Positions 14,198 through 25,368 of a DNA stretch of 64,000 nucleotides are shown in pieces. Source of the stretch: Istiophorus platypterus (lineage: Eukaryota; Chordata; Actinopteri; Istiophoriformes; Istiophoridae); contig CM029119.1 in NCBI GenBank assembly GCA_016859345.1, positions 10,420,896 through 10,484,895 on the forward strand. Reading direction: 5' to 3'. The position numbers were made by a program, and so were the translations under genes. The notes under the pieces were generated by a model. That model searched no databases. It saw only the letters and a program-made list of their open reading frames with translations, and had not been told where the DNA came from. Numbering within the stretch: the first letter of the stretch is position 1; every line of letters begins with the position of its first letter.

Positions 14198-17100
14198 CTT
14201 ACACACACAGCAAATATGATAAGCATGAGTGACATGACAGTGGTCACAGGAGAGTAAAAGATGGGGACATTGATTATTTACTTTCCAGCAATGCATCTCA
14301 ACTACTAGGTAACAGCAGAGTAAAGTCAACACACTGGGATATGCAGAGCTGCATAATAAGAGAGAAGAGATATTCTGATGCTTCCCCTTTCTCCTTCTCT
14401 CAACCCAGCTGGTTGAGTCAAATGGCCGCCCACCCAGAGCCCAGTTCTGCCAGAGGTTTCCTCCTGTTAAAACAGAGTCTGTTGTTACTACTGTTGCCAA
14501 ACGCTTGCTAATGGGGGAATGTTAGGTCTCTGTAAATAATATTGTAAGGAGAACGGTTCACACTTGCTCTATATAAAAAGTGCCCTGAGTTAACTCCTGT
14601 TATGGTTTGGTGCTATACAAATAAAATACACTTGACTTTCAATCTGCCATTTTACTGACTGTAGTTTAGCTGGCTAGCTACTTGATAACAGAGAACAGAT
14701 GTGATAAGCATGAGTGACACTACGGTTGTGGAGTTATATTGAAAAGGGAAAATGATGGGCTCAATGTTTATTAACTATTCAGAAATGTATTTCACAAACT
14801 TGTTGGCAATTTAGCAAGAAGACATTGCTTGACGCCACACAACTGTCTGCACAGCCATGGCGCATAATGTGCTACATGTGCTTCAGACATTGCTGAAAGT
14901 ATTTTAACAAAAGGAGTTGGAGCATGCTGTTCTGACATCAATATCTGTGATAGGCCAGTATTGGCAGATAAAATCACCTAACCGATAAATTGGTCAGACT
15001 CTAATTTTCTCATATATCTGTACAGTATTTTCACATTTGTGGCCATTTTTCCTTTCAAATTCCATTTAATTATATTCTGTCTGGTAAAGCATAGATTCTA
15101 CATATATACAGGATCAAGCATGTCACCAGTTAATACACTCTTTTCTTGCAGGCAACGCCATCCAAGCATTCGGCAACGGTACTGATGTTGGAGTTTGGCA
15201 ACCCCAACCCCCAATTCAGCCTACCGTAGGAGAACCTAGCATCACCCGGAGGGGTAAAGAGCGAACCAGTAATGCTCTGGACACACGGACAGACATGACA
15301 AAACTGGATCTCGATGGTGACTCACTATATCACATCTGTGGGACCTTACAGGTGAAGTTTTATATGTAGAAAGATTTAAGAGTAGAGTTCCTGTGTCTGG
15401 ATCCAGACTGTATCTTTTTTTTTATTATTTTCTGACTTGCAACACTTATTTTCAAAATGAAAATTGGTAGTTATAAGAAAATTGATAAAGTAGATCACGG
15501 CATAAAATCATCAATTAAATGTGTTTCTGTGAGATCTGAGAGAAGGATTGAAAAAACAAATTTCTCCAGTTGCATTTATCTTAATTATTTAAGTATTTAT
15601 TTTTCAATGCATACATGTATTTTTAATGTTATTTTACTTCATTATGCCTCGGAATATCTCCAGAAAAACACAAACAACTCTAATTTAAAAAGAAATCTGC
15701 CATCGGCAAACAAAACGCCAATGGCAGATAATGAAATTAATGATAATATCTATTAACAGAAAATGTATTGGCTTTCCAAGGAACTTCTCATTGAAACAAA
15801 AGGGCTCAATAACATTACAAAGTAATTAGTATCAACTTTCATAAAACTTACTCAGTGTAGTTCAGGTAAGTATTTATTACTTTGTTTGCTGTTAGTGACT
15901 GTCAAAAGGAAAAACGTGAATTCCTTACACATGAAAACAAATGTCAACAAACTTGTCTTTTTTCCGAAATTTGCAAGGCATCAGAAAACTCAAAACTTGT
16001 GAAAGAAAGTGCCTGAATCCCAGTTGAGGCTTGAACATAAGGTAGAGTAGATCTATTCATAGGCTCTGTCTGAGTGTCAGACGTCTGGCTGTGTCACCTT
16101 GAAGGATCAGGGATGGTTTTATGATGGCATGCACAGAATCCCCCCTCCTGGGCAGAAAGATGAGACGTCAGTGTGGAGTCAGACTATTCCAAGGCTGTCG
16201 TGTCAAAGCTAATTGGTTGCCATGGCAACATCAGAACTGGCCAACAGGGGTTGTATGCCTGTGTTTGTGTGTACGGACACAGGCGTCATTGTAAGAATGT
16301 ACCAAATGTTTTGTCCCCAAATACTACATGGGTAAGGGTAGGGAAAGACTGAGGTTTATGTTTACTTAAATCCTTATCCATTTTCAAATATAACAAATAT
16401 AGCTCAGTGTCAAATAATACACATATAAATGCTGATTGCTGAAATCAGACACAAACTTTAGTGAACATATCTCTACTTCCTGCATTTGCACTGAACATAA
16501 ATCACTAATTCGAAGTAGCTACATAATTACACTTGTAAAATGAGTCACTCTGACAGTATCTCAAAAAAATGTATGCTTTACAAACTAAGAGGTCGAAAGT
16601 TCATTTTTGACCTTGGAAATATAACTGAAAACTATTTTACCACAAAGTCCATTTAGTAACTGCACTAGAGCTTTTTATCATGTCACACAGTCCTCCTCAG
16701 CAGGTGAAGTTATTTCTATTATTCTATTATTTCTTAGATCTCGTTTAAGTACCCCTGCCATGGAGGATATGTTTTTACCCGTGTCTGTTGTTTTGTTTGT
16801 TGAATATTTTTCAGCAGGATTACAAGAAAAGTACTGAATTAGTTTGCACTGAATTTGGTCGAGGGATGGGGCATGGGTCAGAGAAGATCCATCATATTTT
16901 GGAGCAGATCCAGATCATTTAATATAAATTTTAACTTTTTTTTCCTCTAAAGCCTGGTATATGTTGTTTGACATTGGTCTTTATGGAGGTCTACACACCG
17001 AGTTCCCCTCTAGTTTAACATTTGTCAACTCGTAAAAATATCCCCAATGTGACGTTGAAAAAAAACAACAAACAAACAAACAAAAAAAGACAGTCACAGT

Positions 17101-17744
17101 TAATGACATACAAATTGATATTAATTTTTTGAAATATCAAATGCAATTGCAGGAAATGTGCTCAATGTGGTGATTTTGACATTTAACATCATGAATTTCC
17201 TGTATTACTTAAATGTGTTTACAGATGATACAGCTGCTTTGGTAGTTTTTGCCCTCACCAACACACTTCATACCTCTGCTGCTGTTCACTGATAAATACT
17301 ATGGGGCTATATTTTTAAATGAGATGATATCACATACTTTAAGCAAGACAATCTATCATATTGGCTTTTAATAGTGATAATGTGATTTATCGCAGTAAAA
17401 GCAACCTCCAAGAGGAAAGACCTCCTATAGAGCAATTAATCATTCTTCTCCAGAATCCTGCCTCATAGAATTCTTTCTACTTAAGAACCAGTGCGTGGTG
17501 TATTTATAATGTTCCCAAACCACTGTAGAGTCACTTTATCATTTTCTGTACTCCATCTTTGAATCTGTAGATGTGTGTGTGGGGGGGGGCTGTATTTGTG
17601 CAAATGTATGTGGATATTTTTATGTGTGGCTGAAAAGGTTTTGGAGCAGTCTGAGAAAAGTTTTAATGTATTAAACTGTCATAACCTTGAGCCTGCACAA
17701 AAAAGGGGATCTCACAAACACAAACTTTTACATGAAAAAAAACA

Positions 17745-17791
<47 letters not shown>

Positions 17792-19024
17792 TTACACATC
17801 TTGCTTGTGGAGAATGATTATACAAAGGGGTTCATTAAGGGCTAAACTATAGGAATCAGTAGGAACTAAAAGTATTACCATAAATTTTATTGCTGGTAGT
17901 ATTTTTTTTCACAATTGTGGTAGTTGGAGTTCAGATTGATGTGGTATTGATATGCTTGACCTTGTCATACTTTAAAAAGTGTGCCCTTCCTTTAACCACA
18001 GTTCAACTTGCTGTCCAGGTAAATATCTGCCCTACACTGCACTGAGACTGGCTAAATGAATGATAGTTTCAAAGACGGTCAGCTGTGTATACAGTATTCC
18101 AGAGCATTTTTGCACCACAACCAGCCAGTGTGTGAGCCCGATAGACAGGCAAAGCCTTAAAAAAGAATGAAAGTTCATTTTTCTCTGCAATCTCTCTTAT
18201 TTCCTTCCTTCTAGGCCCAAAAACTGGTGTCAAATCGAACAGTCGATACTACTGTGTGTGCGGTAAGATTTGTTTTATTCTGTGCATTCCATTAAAGGTT
18301 CCTGTTAGTGCTCAATCAATAGTATTTGTGAAGCTGATGATGCTGATATTTGAGAATTACAAAAATCTGATATCAAAACAGAGGCCAAAATTAGAATGAT
18401 CTTATCATTTAAAAATGTAAATTAGATCCCCTAAATTTGGTTATTTAAGTACAAAAAATATGTACTTCGCTCAATATTTTATACTTTGTTTAAGTCACAA
18501 CATTATTTATTCTCTTTGTGTTTCTACTGCAATCATCGCATTTTGATGTATCCCAACACAAACTCCTCCATCTAAGTCAAGCAATGGCAGAGTTTGAGAT
18601 GCCATATTTAAACTTTTTTGTTTTTTCAGATTTTTTTATGCACAAATTAAAACTGCATAAAAAGTAGACAGAAACACATTAACAAATATATTGTGACATT
18701 ATGTGCCCAGCCAATGTATATGGCCCTAGTTCTCACCCTTAGTATTACATAAATCAAATAAAGCCAAAATGTAAATACAAAAAGACTTGCCTGACTTTCA
18801 AGGATATCAGAATTCAAAATATCTTTATCACCTTTTCAGTTAGTTTAACACTCTATGGTCTTTCCCCCCAGAACCATCAACTGGAGGAGTCCAGGGACTC
18901 CAATCCCATTGCTAGAAGCTCACCAGCTGAACTCACCTGTTTGCACCCCTCCAGTATGCTCATTGCACTAGCCTTTGGTTTTACACCAACACTATTATCA
19001 CTTGAGGGTTTCTACCTTTTGTAG
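9559..19024 (+). CDS. gfra1: GDNF family receptor alpha-1, 3' part of gene (7 exons, 5' end outside window)
   Basis: GPI-anchored cell-surface co-receptor that binds GDNF and presents it to the RET tyrosine kinase. The seven exons are 9559-9737, 10089-10261, 10917-11026, 12946-13080, 15152-15351, 18215-18262 and 18872-19024. Together they give 998 coding bases, about 332 residues, with phase kept at every junction. The translation holds all of the cysteine-rich domains D2 and D3, a low-complexity linker and a hydrophobic C-terminal tail. Family marks are CNLNDTCKKYRSAY, KCHKALRQFFDK, ERRRQTIVPVCSY, CKTNYICRSRLADF, ENYADCLL, TVMTPNY and NAIQAFGNG. GFRA1 fits better than GFRA2 because of CKTNYIC, ENYADCLL.YSGLIG and TVMTPNY (compared from memory). 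Teleosts carry gfra1a and gfra1b; I cannot tell which this is. Signal peptide and D1 exons are not seen in 1-9558 and should lie to the left. The mammalian protein is about 465 residues, so roughly 70% is present. Confidence 0.95.
10089..10261 (+). CDS. gfra1: gfra1 exon: second half of D2, RRR motif
   Basis: Acceptor aaattaag ends at 10088; donor gtaaga starts at 10262. It encodes YGMLFCSC, a short loop PVGDQTA, then CAERRRQTIVPVCSYEDKDK and CKTNYIC, leaving AG of an Arg codon. The Arg cluster in ERRRQT is the ligand-contact region of GFRalpha proteins. The loop between CSC and AC.ERRRQT is three residues longer than I recall for mammalian GFRA1 (CSCRDIACTERRRQT). Confidence 0.95.
10917..11026 (+). 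CDS. gfra1: gfra1 exon: D2-D3 connection
   Basis: Acceptor ttctag ends at 10916; donor gtaagt starts at 11027. The 110 bases complete Arg, encode SRLADFISNCQPEARSISGC then LRENYADCLLSYSGLI, and leave the G of a Gly codon. Almost every position matches the family pattern RSRLADF-NCQPE-R-----C--ENYADCLL-YSGLIG. Confidence 0.95.
11027..12945 (+). other. gfra1 intron
   Basis: A 1.9-kb intron between the D2-D3 connection exon and the D3 exon. Apart from a 12-bp inverted repeat pair (12532-12543 and 12787-12798) and a small tandem (actacgag repeated near 12880-12897), nothing stands out. Confidence 0.7.
12946..13080 (+). CDS. gfra1: gfra1 exon: core of domain D3
   Basis: Acceptor ctgcag ends at 12945; donor gtgagt starts at 13081. 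It encodes GTVMTPNYVRSLGISLSPWC then DCSSSGNSKPDCDKF and FFTNNRCL. The TPNY and PWCDC-SGN signatures are diagnostic of GFRalpha domain D3. A degraded interspersed repeat begins within about 40 bases of the donor, inside the next intron. Confidence 0.95.
13100..13245 (+). repeat. degraded teleost interspersed repeat (SINE-like)
   Basis: Contains tgcagatgcttttattcaaa followed by gcaacttataagtgagg. This is close to the very common fish repeat segment with gcagacgcttttatccaaag and cgacttac, which I associate with V-SINE-type elements (family name from memory). The tail tttcaactgagccgcagctg also resembles the usual end of such copies. It starts about 20-40 bases after a gfra1 splice donor. Confidence 0.6.
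14083..14209. repeat. compound (TA)n-(CA)n microsatellite
   Basis: About 50 bases of alternating TA, a short acacacatttatac interruption, then about 37 bases of CA and a second short CA run. Overlapping long open frames on both strands here are artefacts of the repeat. Confidence 0.95.
14380..14640 (+). repeat. common percomorph interspersed repeat, near-complete 3' part
   Basis: Diagnostic order of segments: ctcaacccagctggttgag, aatggccgcccaccc, ccagaggtttcctcctgtta, ttgctaatgggggaatgtta, ggtctctgtaaataat, then a tail with ggtgctatacaaataaaata. I recognise this as a repeat present in many copies in spiny-rayed fish genomes, with the usual ATAAATAAAATTGAA-like tail. It lies inside a gfra1 intron, in the same orientation as the gene. 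Its class cannot be named from sequence alone. Confidence 0.75.
15152..15351 (+). CDS. gfra1: gfra1 exon: end of D3 and juxtamembrane linker
   Basis: Acceptor cttgcag ends at 15151; donor gtgaag starts at 15352. It begins with RNAIQAFGNGTDVGVWQP, which carries a conserved N-glycosylation sequon (NGT) and closes D3. It continues into a Pro/Thr/Arg-rich stretch (PTVGEPSITRRGKERTSN) and then a segment ending YHICGTLQ. The linker does not resemble the mammalian one (from memory); fast divergence here is normal, since it only tethers the domains to the GPI anchor. Confidence 0.93.
16752..17020 (+). repeat. teleost interspersed repeat in gfra1 intron
   Basis: Segments ctgccatggaggatatgttt, tttgtttgttgaatatt, agcaggattacaagaaaagt, gcactgaatttggtcgaggg, gggcatgggtcagagaagat and tttggagcagatccagatca follow the order of a widespread fish repeat. 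The far end, tatggaggtctacacaccga with gttcccctctagttt, also matches its usual terminus. Moderately diverged copy. Confidence 0.75.
17746..17789. repeat. (CA)n microsatellite
   Basis: About 22 CA units inside the gfra1 intron upstream of the 48-bp exon. Confidence 0.95.
18215..18262 (+). CDS. gfra1: gfra1 short 48-bp exon in the linker
   Basis: Acceptor cttctag ends at 18214; donor gtaaga starts at 18262/18263. Exactly 16 codons, phase 0 at both ends: AQKLVSNRTVDTTVCA. The AQKL-SN part matches mammalian GFRA1 (LQAQKLKSN), and the NRT sequon is a likely N-glycosylation site. Skipping this exon would keep the frame. Confidence 0.9.
18872..19024 (+). CDS. gfra1: gfra1 last coding exon: GPI-anchor signal and stop
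   Basis: A pyrimidine-rich acceptor (tttccccccag) ends at 18871 and a TAG stop lies at 19022-19024. The 50 residues start NHQLEESRDSNPIARSSPAE, then LTCLHPSS, and finish with a hydrophobic tail (MLIALAFGFTPTLLSL...). There is no cytoplasmic tail. This is the layout of a GPI-attachment signal: a small-residue omega region (around ARSSPA or HPSS), a spacer, and a hydrophobic end. The exact omega site cannot be fixed by eye. Confidence 0.9.
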   Translation, partial: NHQLEESRDSNPIARSSPAELTCLHPSSMLIALAFGFTPTLLSLEGFYLL

Positions 19025-20179
19025 AATGTGAGGCCTGTGGATCGATCAAGAAGTGATTCATTTGTGAATTTTAATTTATACATTTGCGACAGTGTGACAC
19101 CTGCATTTTTCTTTTAGTGGAAAGACCTACACAAGGATGGTAAGAGCACTGAATTCATAGACAACAGTGGATTATATCTAAAGGAATCCCTGTTGACTTG
19201 CTGTGTTGAAAACAGACCTACTCAAGCTGTTCCTGAGATATCAGCTCATTTGCCTCCTGTGCCTCGTGGGGGCAATTTGGTGACTTCAAAAGTCAGATTC
19301 ACACTCACAAACACTCATTTTGTGGAGTTAACCCTGTGATCTGATAACCATGTGAATAAATTCACTTTGGAATGTGTGCACTCTGTGCACATTTGACTGA
19401 ATGGAGTGCCAATATGATGAACAGTGTTTTGAGGATAAAGGGGATCAGTCTCTGCATAACTGTGCTTCAAGTCAGCCTGCTAATAACCTTGCTTTAGTTT
19501 AACAAAATGGAAACTAAGTGTTGATCTGAAAGTGTTGATCTGTAATATGTCACTATGGGCAACTAATCCATTTCATTAGACACACTGTATGGAGCAAGAA
19601 TCACAAAACATTTTAACTCAATTAAAGGCCTATAACATTTTGCTAGACTATCCGCAATGGACAAAGACAGCCCTGAGAACGTAACCATTTTCTCTTCTAC
19701 ATGTTCAGTACTAGGTTTAGATCAGTTTTGTAGATTGATTTGGTTGGTGGTTTGTGGTTTTATCACATTGCCTCTAAAAAGAATATTTTGTATATATAAT
19801 GTATGAAATGTGCACTCTATTGCAGTTTGCTGCTGTTAGCTTGTAACATATTGTCTGTAATGTTTTTGAGTGTGTATATTAGTTTGTGGTGACTGAAGCC
19901 TCTCAGTTTCACCTAATGTAGCTATGATTTATAAAATGTGACGGACTTATGGTTCTTTACTCATGTGGTTACAGATATGACTTTATTGTGTAATTATATT
20001 TTGATGGCAATGTGCATAATGTTATGTTTAACTTTTTTTTGAGGAATATCATACTATCAATGAGAACATAAAGAATTTACAGAAGTATGTTTATTGGCCA
20101 AAAAGTTAATGTTTTGGGTTTTTTTTTTTACCTATTACATCTTGGTAGAAAGCAAGAGAATAGTGGTTTGAATAATAAA
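19025..20179 (+). other. gfra1: gfra1 3' untranslated region (probable extent)
   Basis: AT-rich sequence after the gfra1 stop with no further exon-like coding. Candidate poly(A) signals AATAAA lie at 19355-19360, followed by a TG-rich stretch that could be the downstream element, and at 20174-20179. Both choices are plausible; the true end is inferred, not seen. Confidence 0.5.
19355..19360 (+). terminator. candidate proximal poly(A) signal of gfra1
   Basis: AATAAA about 330 bases after the stop codon. A GT-rich run (tgtgtgcactctgtgcac) follows within about 35 bases, as expected for a cleavage site downstream element. Confidence 0.45.
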
Positions 20180-21159
20180 GAATGTGTACATACCCACAAG
20201 TAGAGCAAATACTGAAAAACAAAAGCCAGTACACATTACTAACTAGCAATTGCTGCTGAAGCAAAAAGATGAAAAGTATACAACAACTATGTGTTACCAC
20301 TTGACACTCTAATTACCATAGACATTCAAAGAATGTAGAACATATTGACAATGAACTCTGAATATTTGTTTTTAAACATCCTTACAATTTTGAAAAATGT
20401 GTGAAATGTGCTTGTTAAAAATCACTTCCATGTTTGATCCCTACCAACACCTTAACTAAAGCCTGTATTGATGCACTTCTTTATAGATTGTGTGTCTCAG
20501 ATTTGTTTTTCTTAAAGGGTCAAAAAAGTTTTGGTCCAAAAATAATCAATAACTGTTTATTCAATTTGACTTATAGATATTACCAGCATTAACTTTAAGA
20601 CATCTCAAGTAGGACGACGCCCTTATGTACAAGTAGCCTTGATTAACAATATAAAATTTGGTTTATCTTTTCAGTCTTTGCAAAACAGCTGGATTAAAAA
20701 TGGTGAACAGTGACTTATGCTGGTTTCTAAAATCTAAGGCAAAAAAATACATTCTGCTTTTAGCTCATATCCTTCCGTTTCTACGATGCTAGTTTATGTG
20801 GTCTTTCAGCAAGTAGGAAGGACTCTCATAAAGCAGGATTATAAAACAGCAGAGGGCAGACAGAACGACATTGTCAGTCAGATCACATCATTGCCGGTGC
20901 GGACTGACACGGGTGGACAAGGACGAAGCCTTTAGAGGACAGACCATTTTGGCACAGTGATGGAATACCTGACCTAGACAGAGAGCCTAAGATTTATTAG
21001 ATGTGTCACAGAACCAAGAGGTCCAAACTATCCACCTCATTCTATGCATGAGTTGGAAATGACAATTGTCCATTCTAACTGATATAAAAGGGATGTTACT
21101 TCTAACAAGCCCTTGATATAATTTGGAACAACACAAAACATGTTTTTAGAAGATTTAAA

Positions 21160-21560
21160 GGAATCATTTCAAATTCAGGAAATATTCTTAATTACTTTCT
21201 GGCAGAGAGTTATATGAGAAGACCATTATATGAGATACCATTCTCATATCTGTCTATTTCTGTCTATTTAATATATGGCTAACTGGCCAACAGCCTGTTT
21301 CTTTATCTTAGCACAGACACTGGAAAGAGTGGGAAACAGTTAGCCTGTCTCTATACAGAGGTAACTGGGAGATAACATCTGCATACCAGCACCTCTACAG
21401 CTCACTAATTAATATGTTCAACTAGTTTGTTTAACCCATACAAAACTGAAGTAAGAAAAAGTTAGAAAAGACAACTTGACATTTTATGGGGGGTTATGTG
21501 AGCTAAAATGACAGTGTTGCGAACGCAGTTCCTTTGTTGTTAGGTTTAGTGACTTTTCAC
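21160..21560 (+). repeat. percomorph interspersed repeat, diverged copy
   Basis: Recognisable pieces in order: caaattcaggaaatattctt, gagagttatatgagaagacc, taccattctcatatctgtct, atggctaactggccaacagc, ggaaacagttagcctgtctc, accagcacctctacagctca, ctaattaatatgttcaacta and gtttgtttaacccatacaaa, then attttatggggggttatgtg. This is the layout of a very common spiny-rayed fish repeat. It lies between gfra1 and the CpG island. Confidence 0.75.
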
Positions 21561-21850
21561 ACCCCTTTAACAAGTTTTCTTTACAAAACACCAAGCAACA
21601 AATCTAGCAACTTTTTGGACAGACCTACTCTCTGTAAAGGAGAGTTGCCAGTATTGCCTCCCCAAGCGTGAAGTTGGGCTTTCCCTCTGAAGGGACAACT
21701 CTCCATGCATTTTGTTCAATTGACCATACAGATGTAAATTAGGCTCATTTCTATCTTGAGTGATCATTTTACAAGTAAACAGAGCCAAAATCACAGTAAA
21801 ACCACTGTCCTTAACTTGTGTCTATGTTGATTTTGTCAGATGACATTATG

Positions 21851-22656
21851 CTGATAAAAACGGTTGAATCACAGCAGCACTGCCTGGTAATCGGGATTCT
21901 ACCAGTGCAGAGCAGCATCTTGAAAATATCTTGGAGGTGACTGCCCGTTAATATGAAATCTTAATGGGCTGCATTTTAGTAGCTATTTCATACTTGCTCC
22001 GTTGTCTGAAAACAGACACAGAAAACCATGTAAAGAAAACAACTTTTTTGGGAATGCAGCTCTGTTAAACACTGTGTCAGTACAGAGAATAAGAGTGTCA
22101 GTATTATTCATTTAAAAAGGGATATATCCTCAATTTGACCTTTGATACTAATCAAGCACAGGGCTTTTTAACATGGAAATAAAAGTCATTGTGAACATTT
22201 TTTTAGTGTATTAGCTACCTCTAAAGATCAGAAAAGTAATGTTTAACGGGCCATTTGTTCATTTATTTGTTTGTTCAATGTCCTTTTACTTTTTTATTTA
22301 AGTCATCGTCAAAACTCCTTTTTTTCCATGGTATCACATTATAGTATTATTACCTTCAGAAATGTGAATGACATCACAATTTAACTGTACAGGTTTTAAG
22401 AATGCCACATACACTGTAGCTGACTGAAGCCTCGAGACAAGAATAGTTCTCATCAAACCTATAATAAATATTACTGCTCTCAAGGTCTACTGTTCCCCTG
22501 ATATAAAGTCCTGGAGACTGAGAGATAGTGTTTTAAGATTCCTCCTCCCACAACTATAAAACCACTACAGTTCTACTCAATCCAAATGTTCATCCTGGGC
22601 ATAGATGAAAGAGAATACTGATAAAAATGGTTGAATCACAGCAGCACTGCCTGGTA
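21851..22656 (+). repeat. pair of 39-bp direct repeats
   Basis: Copies at 21851-21889 and 22618-22656 both read CTGATAAAAA-GGTTGAATC-ACAGCAGCACTGCCTGGTA with a single C/T difference. The flanks do not match. They are 767 bases apart in the gfra1-atrnl1 intergenic region. Confidence 0.8.
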
Positions 22657-24799
22657 GGCATCACATCTAATTACTGCAACTTTGACCTCTCCAGCAACAC
22701 TTTTTCAGCACCTCGAAACTACTCTGAGGATTTTACCTTTTCCATTAACCAAGATAGCAGCAGTGATTTCACTTTATTACTTTCTTTCTTTGTTGTGGCC
22801 AAACGTCAGAGTGTGCCAGACTTTTCACAGTAAACACTCCATGGCATGGGTTACTTTGAGATGCTGCCCTTTGCATCTTCTCCATAGCAATGCAGTGGCA
22901 AAGAGATAATAATGCAGGTCCTTTGTTGCACACCCATAAACCATAGGCTCTATAGAACTGAAAGATAAAAGAACCAGAAATCTTTTAACCTCCTTGATGA
23001 TTAAGAAAACAGACCCTATGAAATTTAACACTATTAGAGAAGATTACCTTTTAGTGTACAGGCTGAAGACAATGTGAGGGGTCTTGAAATAGTTGAAGTA
23101 GTGTGGACTATACAGTAGGGCCACAACTAATAAAGGACTTGAGCAATTAAACCATTATGAATTTTTTTGACAAATACTCATTGGGGGACTGATAAACAGT
23201 AAACACGCACGAAGAACAAGAATGGCAAAAGAATTTCAATCAAGTCATTTGTGGCTTTATGTAGGACTGAGGTAATCTATTCACACTTCATGGCACAGTA
23301 AACTGATGACTTGTCATCTGGCACTTTGGCTACATCATATGGTAAAATTTTTATTGCTGCCATTTTGCAACAAATGATCTGGGAAAAATAGTAAAACTGT
23401 AATTGTTCAGGTTGTTTACTGTTTTGTTAATTGGCACTTAAAGCAGGCTCACTAATTTCCTATTATTTTCTTCGTTTACTAACTTTCCTAACTTAAGGTC
23501 CAGTTCAAGGTGCTTGGAAATGTCAATTAAAATATTCTAACTAAGCAAATTGCCCCCCTTAATCATTATCGACCCTATAAAAGATTTCTGTTGATATTGT
23601 ACAACCTCCGAATGACTGTAGTACTTGCTGGGCACTACATTTAACTATACAAATAAAGTGGTTTTACATGTCTGCTAGCAATCCTCTGTTGAGTCGAGTT
23701 GATTAAATGGATAGTCTGAATGCAAAGACTTACTGATCATTCCATGTGCCATTGTGATTGGCCTGGGATGGAAAAAAGGGGCTTCTAAAATAAAGCCCTC
23801 GATGAGGAATTTCAGTCCCTGTCTGAGTAATACTAAGCACAAAACTGTGGACTGTCATGCCACTTAGCCAGTAGTTCAGCACCATGGAGAGAGCCATTTC
23901 CACAGAGGGCAACCTGGGGTGAAACTGAGAGTATGACACCAGCTGTTCTCAATCAAAGTAATGACTCTCCCACATGAGAATTTGCTCCTGGTTCCTTTTA
24001 AATTACCGGAGTCCTTCACTTTCAAAATCTGCAGGCTCTCCCTCTAGCCAGCCTCCTATCCACGTGTTTCCTTAGATGGCGTCATCTTGGTCTAGCCACA
24101 AATTAGTTGCTTTTGAACGGGCATCCACATTATCAAAAACAAATGAATAGATAAACTAATTAATACTTTAAAAACCAGCTTATTGTATTATGGCATTGTA
24201 GCTCTCGCCTGCGCCTACTGCAAATGGGTTCTGTTAAAAATAACAATCGTAGAAGGACTTACTCCATAATGGTTTTTGTTTCATAAGTGATATAGAATTT
24301 ATTTTGAAAAAGGTACCTCTGAGGCCTCGATACAGTGACTGCGTCCTTCATAGTTTTCAGCCAGCTGGTAGCTAATCGTTACAGAAACGCAATACCATAA
24401 ATTACTTTAGTTGAGTAAACCCTGTGTTTACAGGCTAATTGATAGCAGCAGCCACCTCACATAGAATTTATTATTTCTGGGAAAACAAAATGTGTACAGA
24501 GTTTGACATTAGGCAACTAGGCTCTGAGCCTGTCATTTTCCACAAGCATACACTAAGCTCAGCACAGCAGAATTGGGGAGTGGCAATAACAAGCATCCCC
24601 CTCAAAGTCAAATTAGATACAGATCCAGACATCAGCCAAGTGGCTCATCTCCTGGCTAAAGCAAATAAGGCAACAAGCAGAATAAAGGCTACAGTTTGGT
24701 TAACAGATGGATCTATCTAAATCCAGCAATTCAGCTGTGTTTCTGCAGGCATAACAATATCAGAAATGCAGTTGATAATTATTATTTACTCAAAGAAAT

Positions 24800-25368
24800 T
24801 CAGCAAACAAAAATAAAAAAATATATATTTGGAGCAGTCTCCTCTGAAATGTTATGTAGCATTTTTAGCAGCAGATGACCGCCAGTACACCAATAAAGCC
24901 CGAGAACGGCAACGAAGACTGTAACAGCAACATAATCCACAGAACAGGAGCTAAGCGCTTTAGATGCAATTATGATACGAGAAACAGTGAGACAAGCTGT
25001 CATATAAGGCCATTGATTTAAGTTTTAATTGTTTTTCTAATGGTCAGCAGATATAAAGAGTATAGTGTGTGTGTGAGTAGTTAGCTACATCTCCACCACG
25101 GATCTGAGTTTGCAGAAGACCAACACAACCCACAGCACTCAAGTACTCAGTAGTACTACTCATACTCATATTTCACTATATGAAAATCAAGTACCCTAAA
25201 GCCAAACAACCAAAGAATGAGCTCGGTCATTAGAAAAAACCAAAACCTGCACATGGCAGTTCATTATAAGTAGGAACCAACAGAAAAGAGCAACAGCCAA
25301 TGTAAACTACAGACCTGTAAAACTTGAACGTCTTACCTTGGTGAAGAGAAGAGGCGATTCACAAACAT
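24800..25368 (-). CDS. candidate two-exon 60-residue membrane microprotein (speculative)
   Basis: Exon 1: ATG at 25368-25366 through 25337, then a strong donor gtaag. Exon 2: acceptor gcgcttag just above 24950, coding to a stop at 24800. The join keeps the frame and reads MFVNRLFSSPSSCS, then a hydrophobic helix VDYVAVTVFVAVLGLYWCTG, then GHLLLKMLHN and an AT-rich tail. The short basic N-terminus plus one helix is compatible with a small mitochondrial or ER membrane protein. Against it: the last ten residues come from low-complexity AT sequence, an upstream frame (25588-25370) ends just before the ATG, and I recognise no homologue. The CpG island may instead drive a non-coding RNA, or exon 1 may join another exon. 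Confidence 0.2.

Larger units (their letters stand above)
15352..18214 (+). other. gfra1 intron
   Basis: A 2.9-kb intron in the linker region. It contains an interspersed repeat at 16752-17020, an (AAAC)n patch near 17060-17090 and a (CA)n tract at 17746-17789. No further exon is needed, because the flanking exons join in phase 0. Confidence 0.7.
20180..24799. other. intergenic sequence between gfra1 and the CpG island
   Basis: No exon of a known protein is recognised on either strand. It holds the interspersed repeat at 21160-21560 and the 39-bp direct repeats. TTTATT at 24467-24472 would read AATAAA on the minus strand and could end a transcript coming from the CpG island. Confidence 0.6.

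Noticed and set aside
13949..14500. 183-codon open frame on the minus strand
   Set aside because: It reads through the (CA)n/(TA)n microsatellite (runs of CVCVCV and YIYIYI) and the interspersed repeat at 14.4 kb. No domain; artefact.
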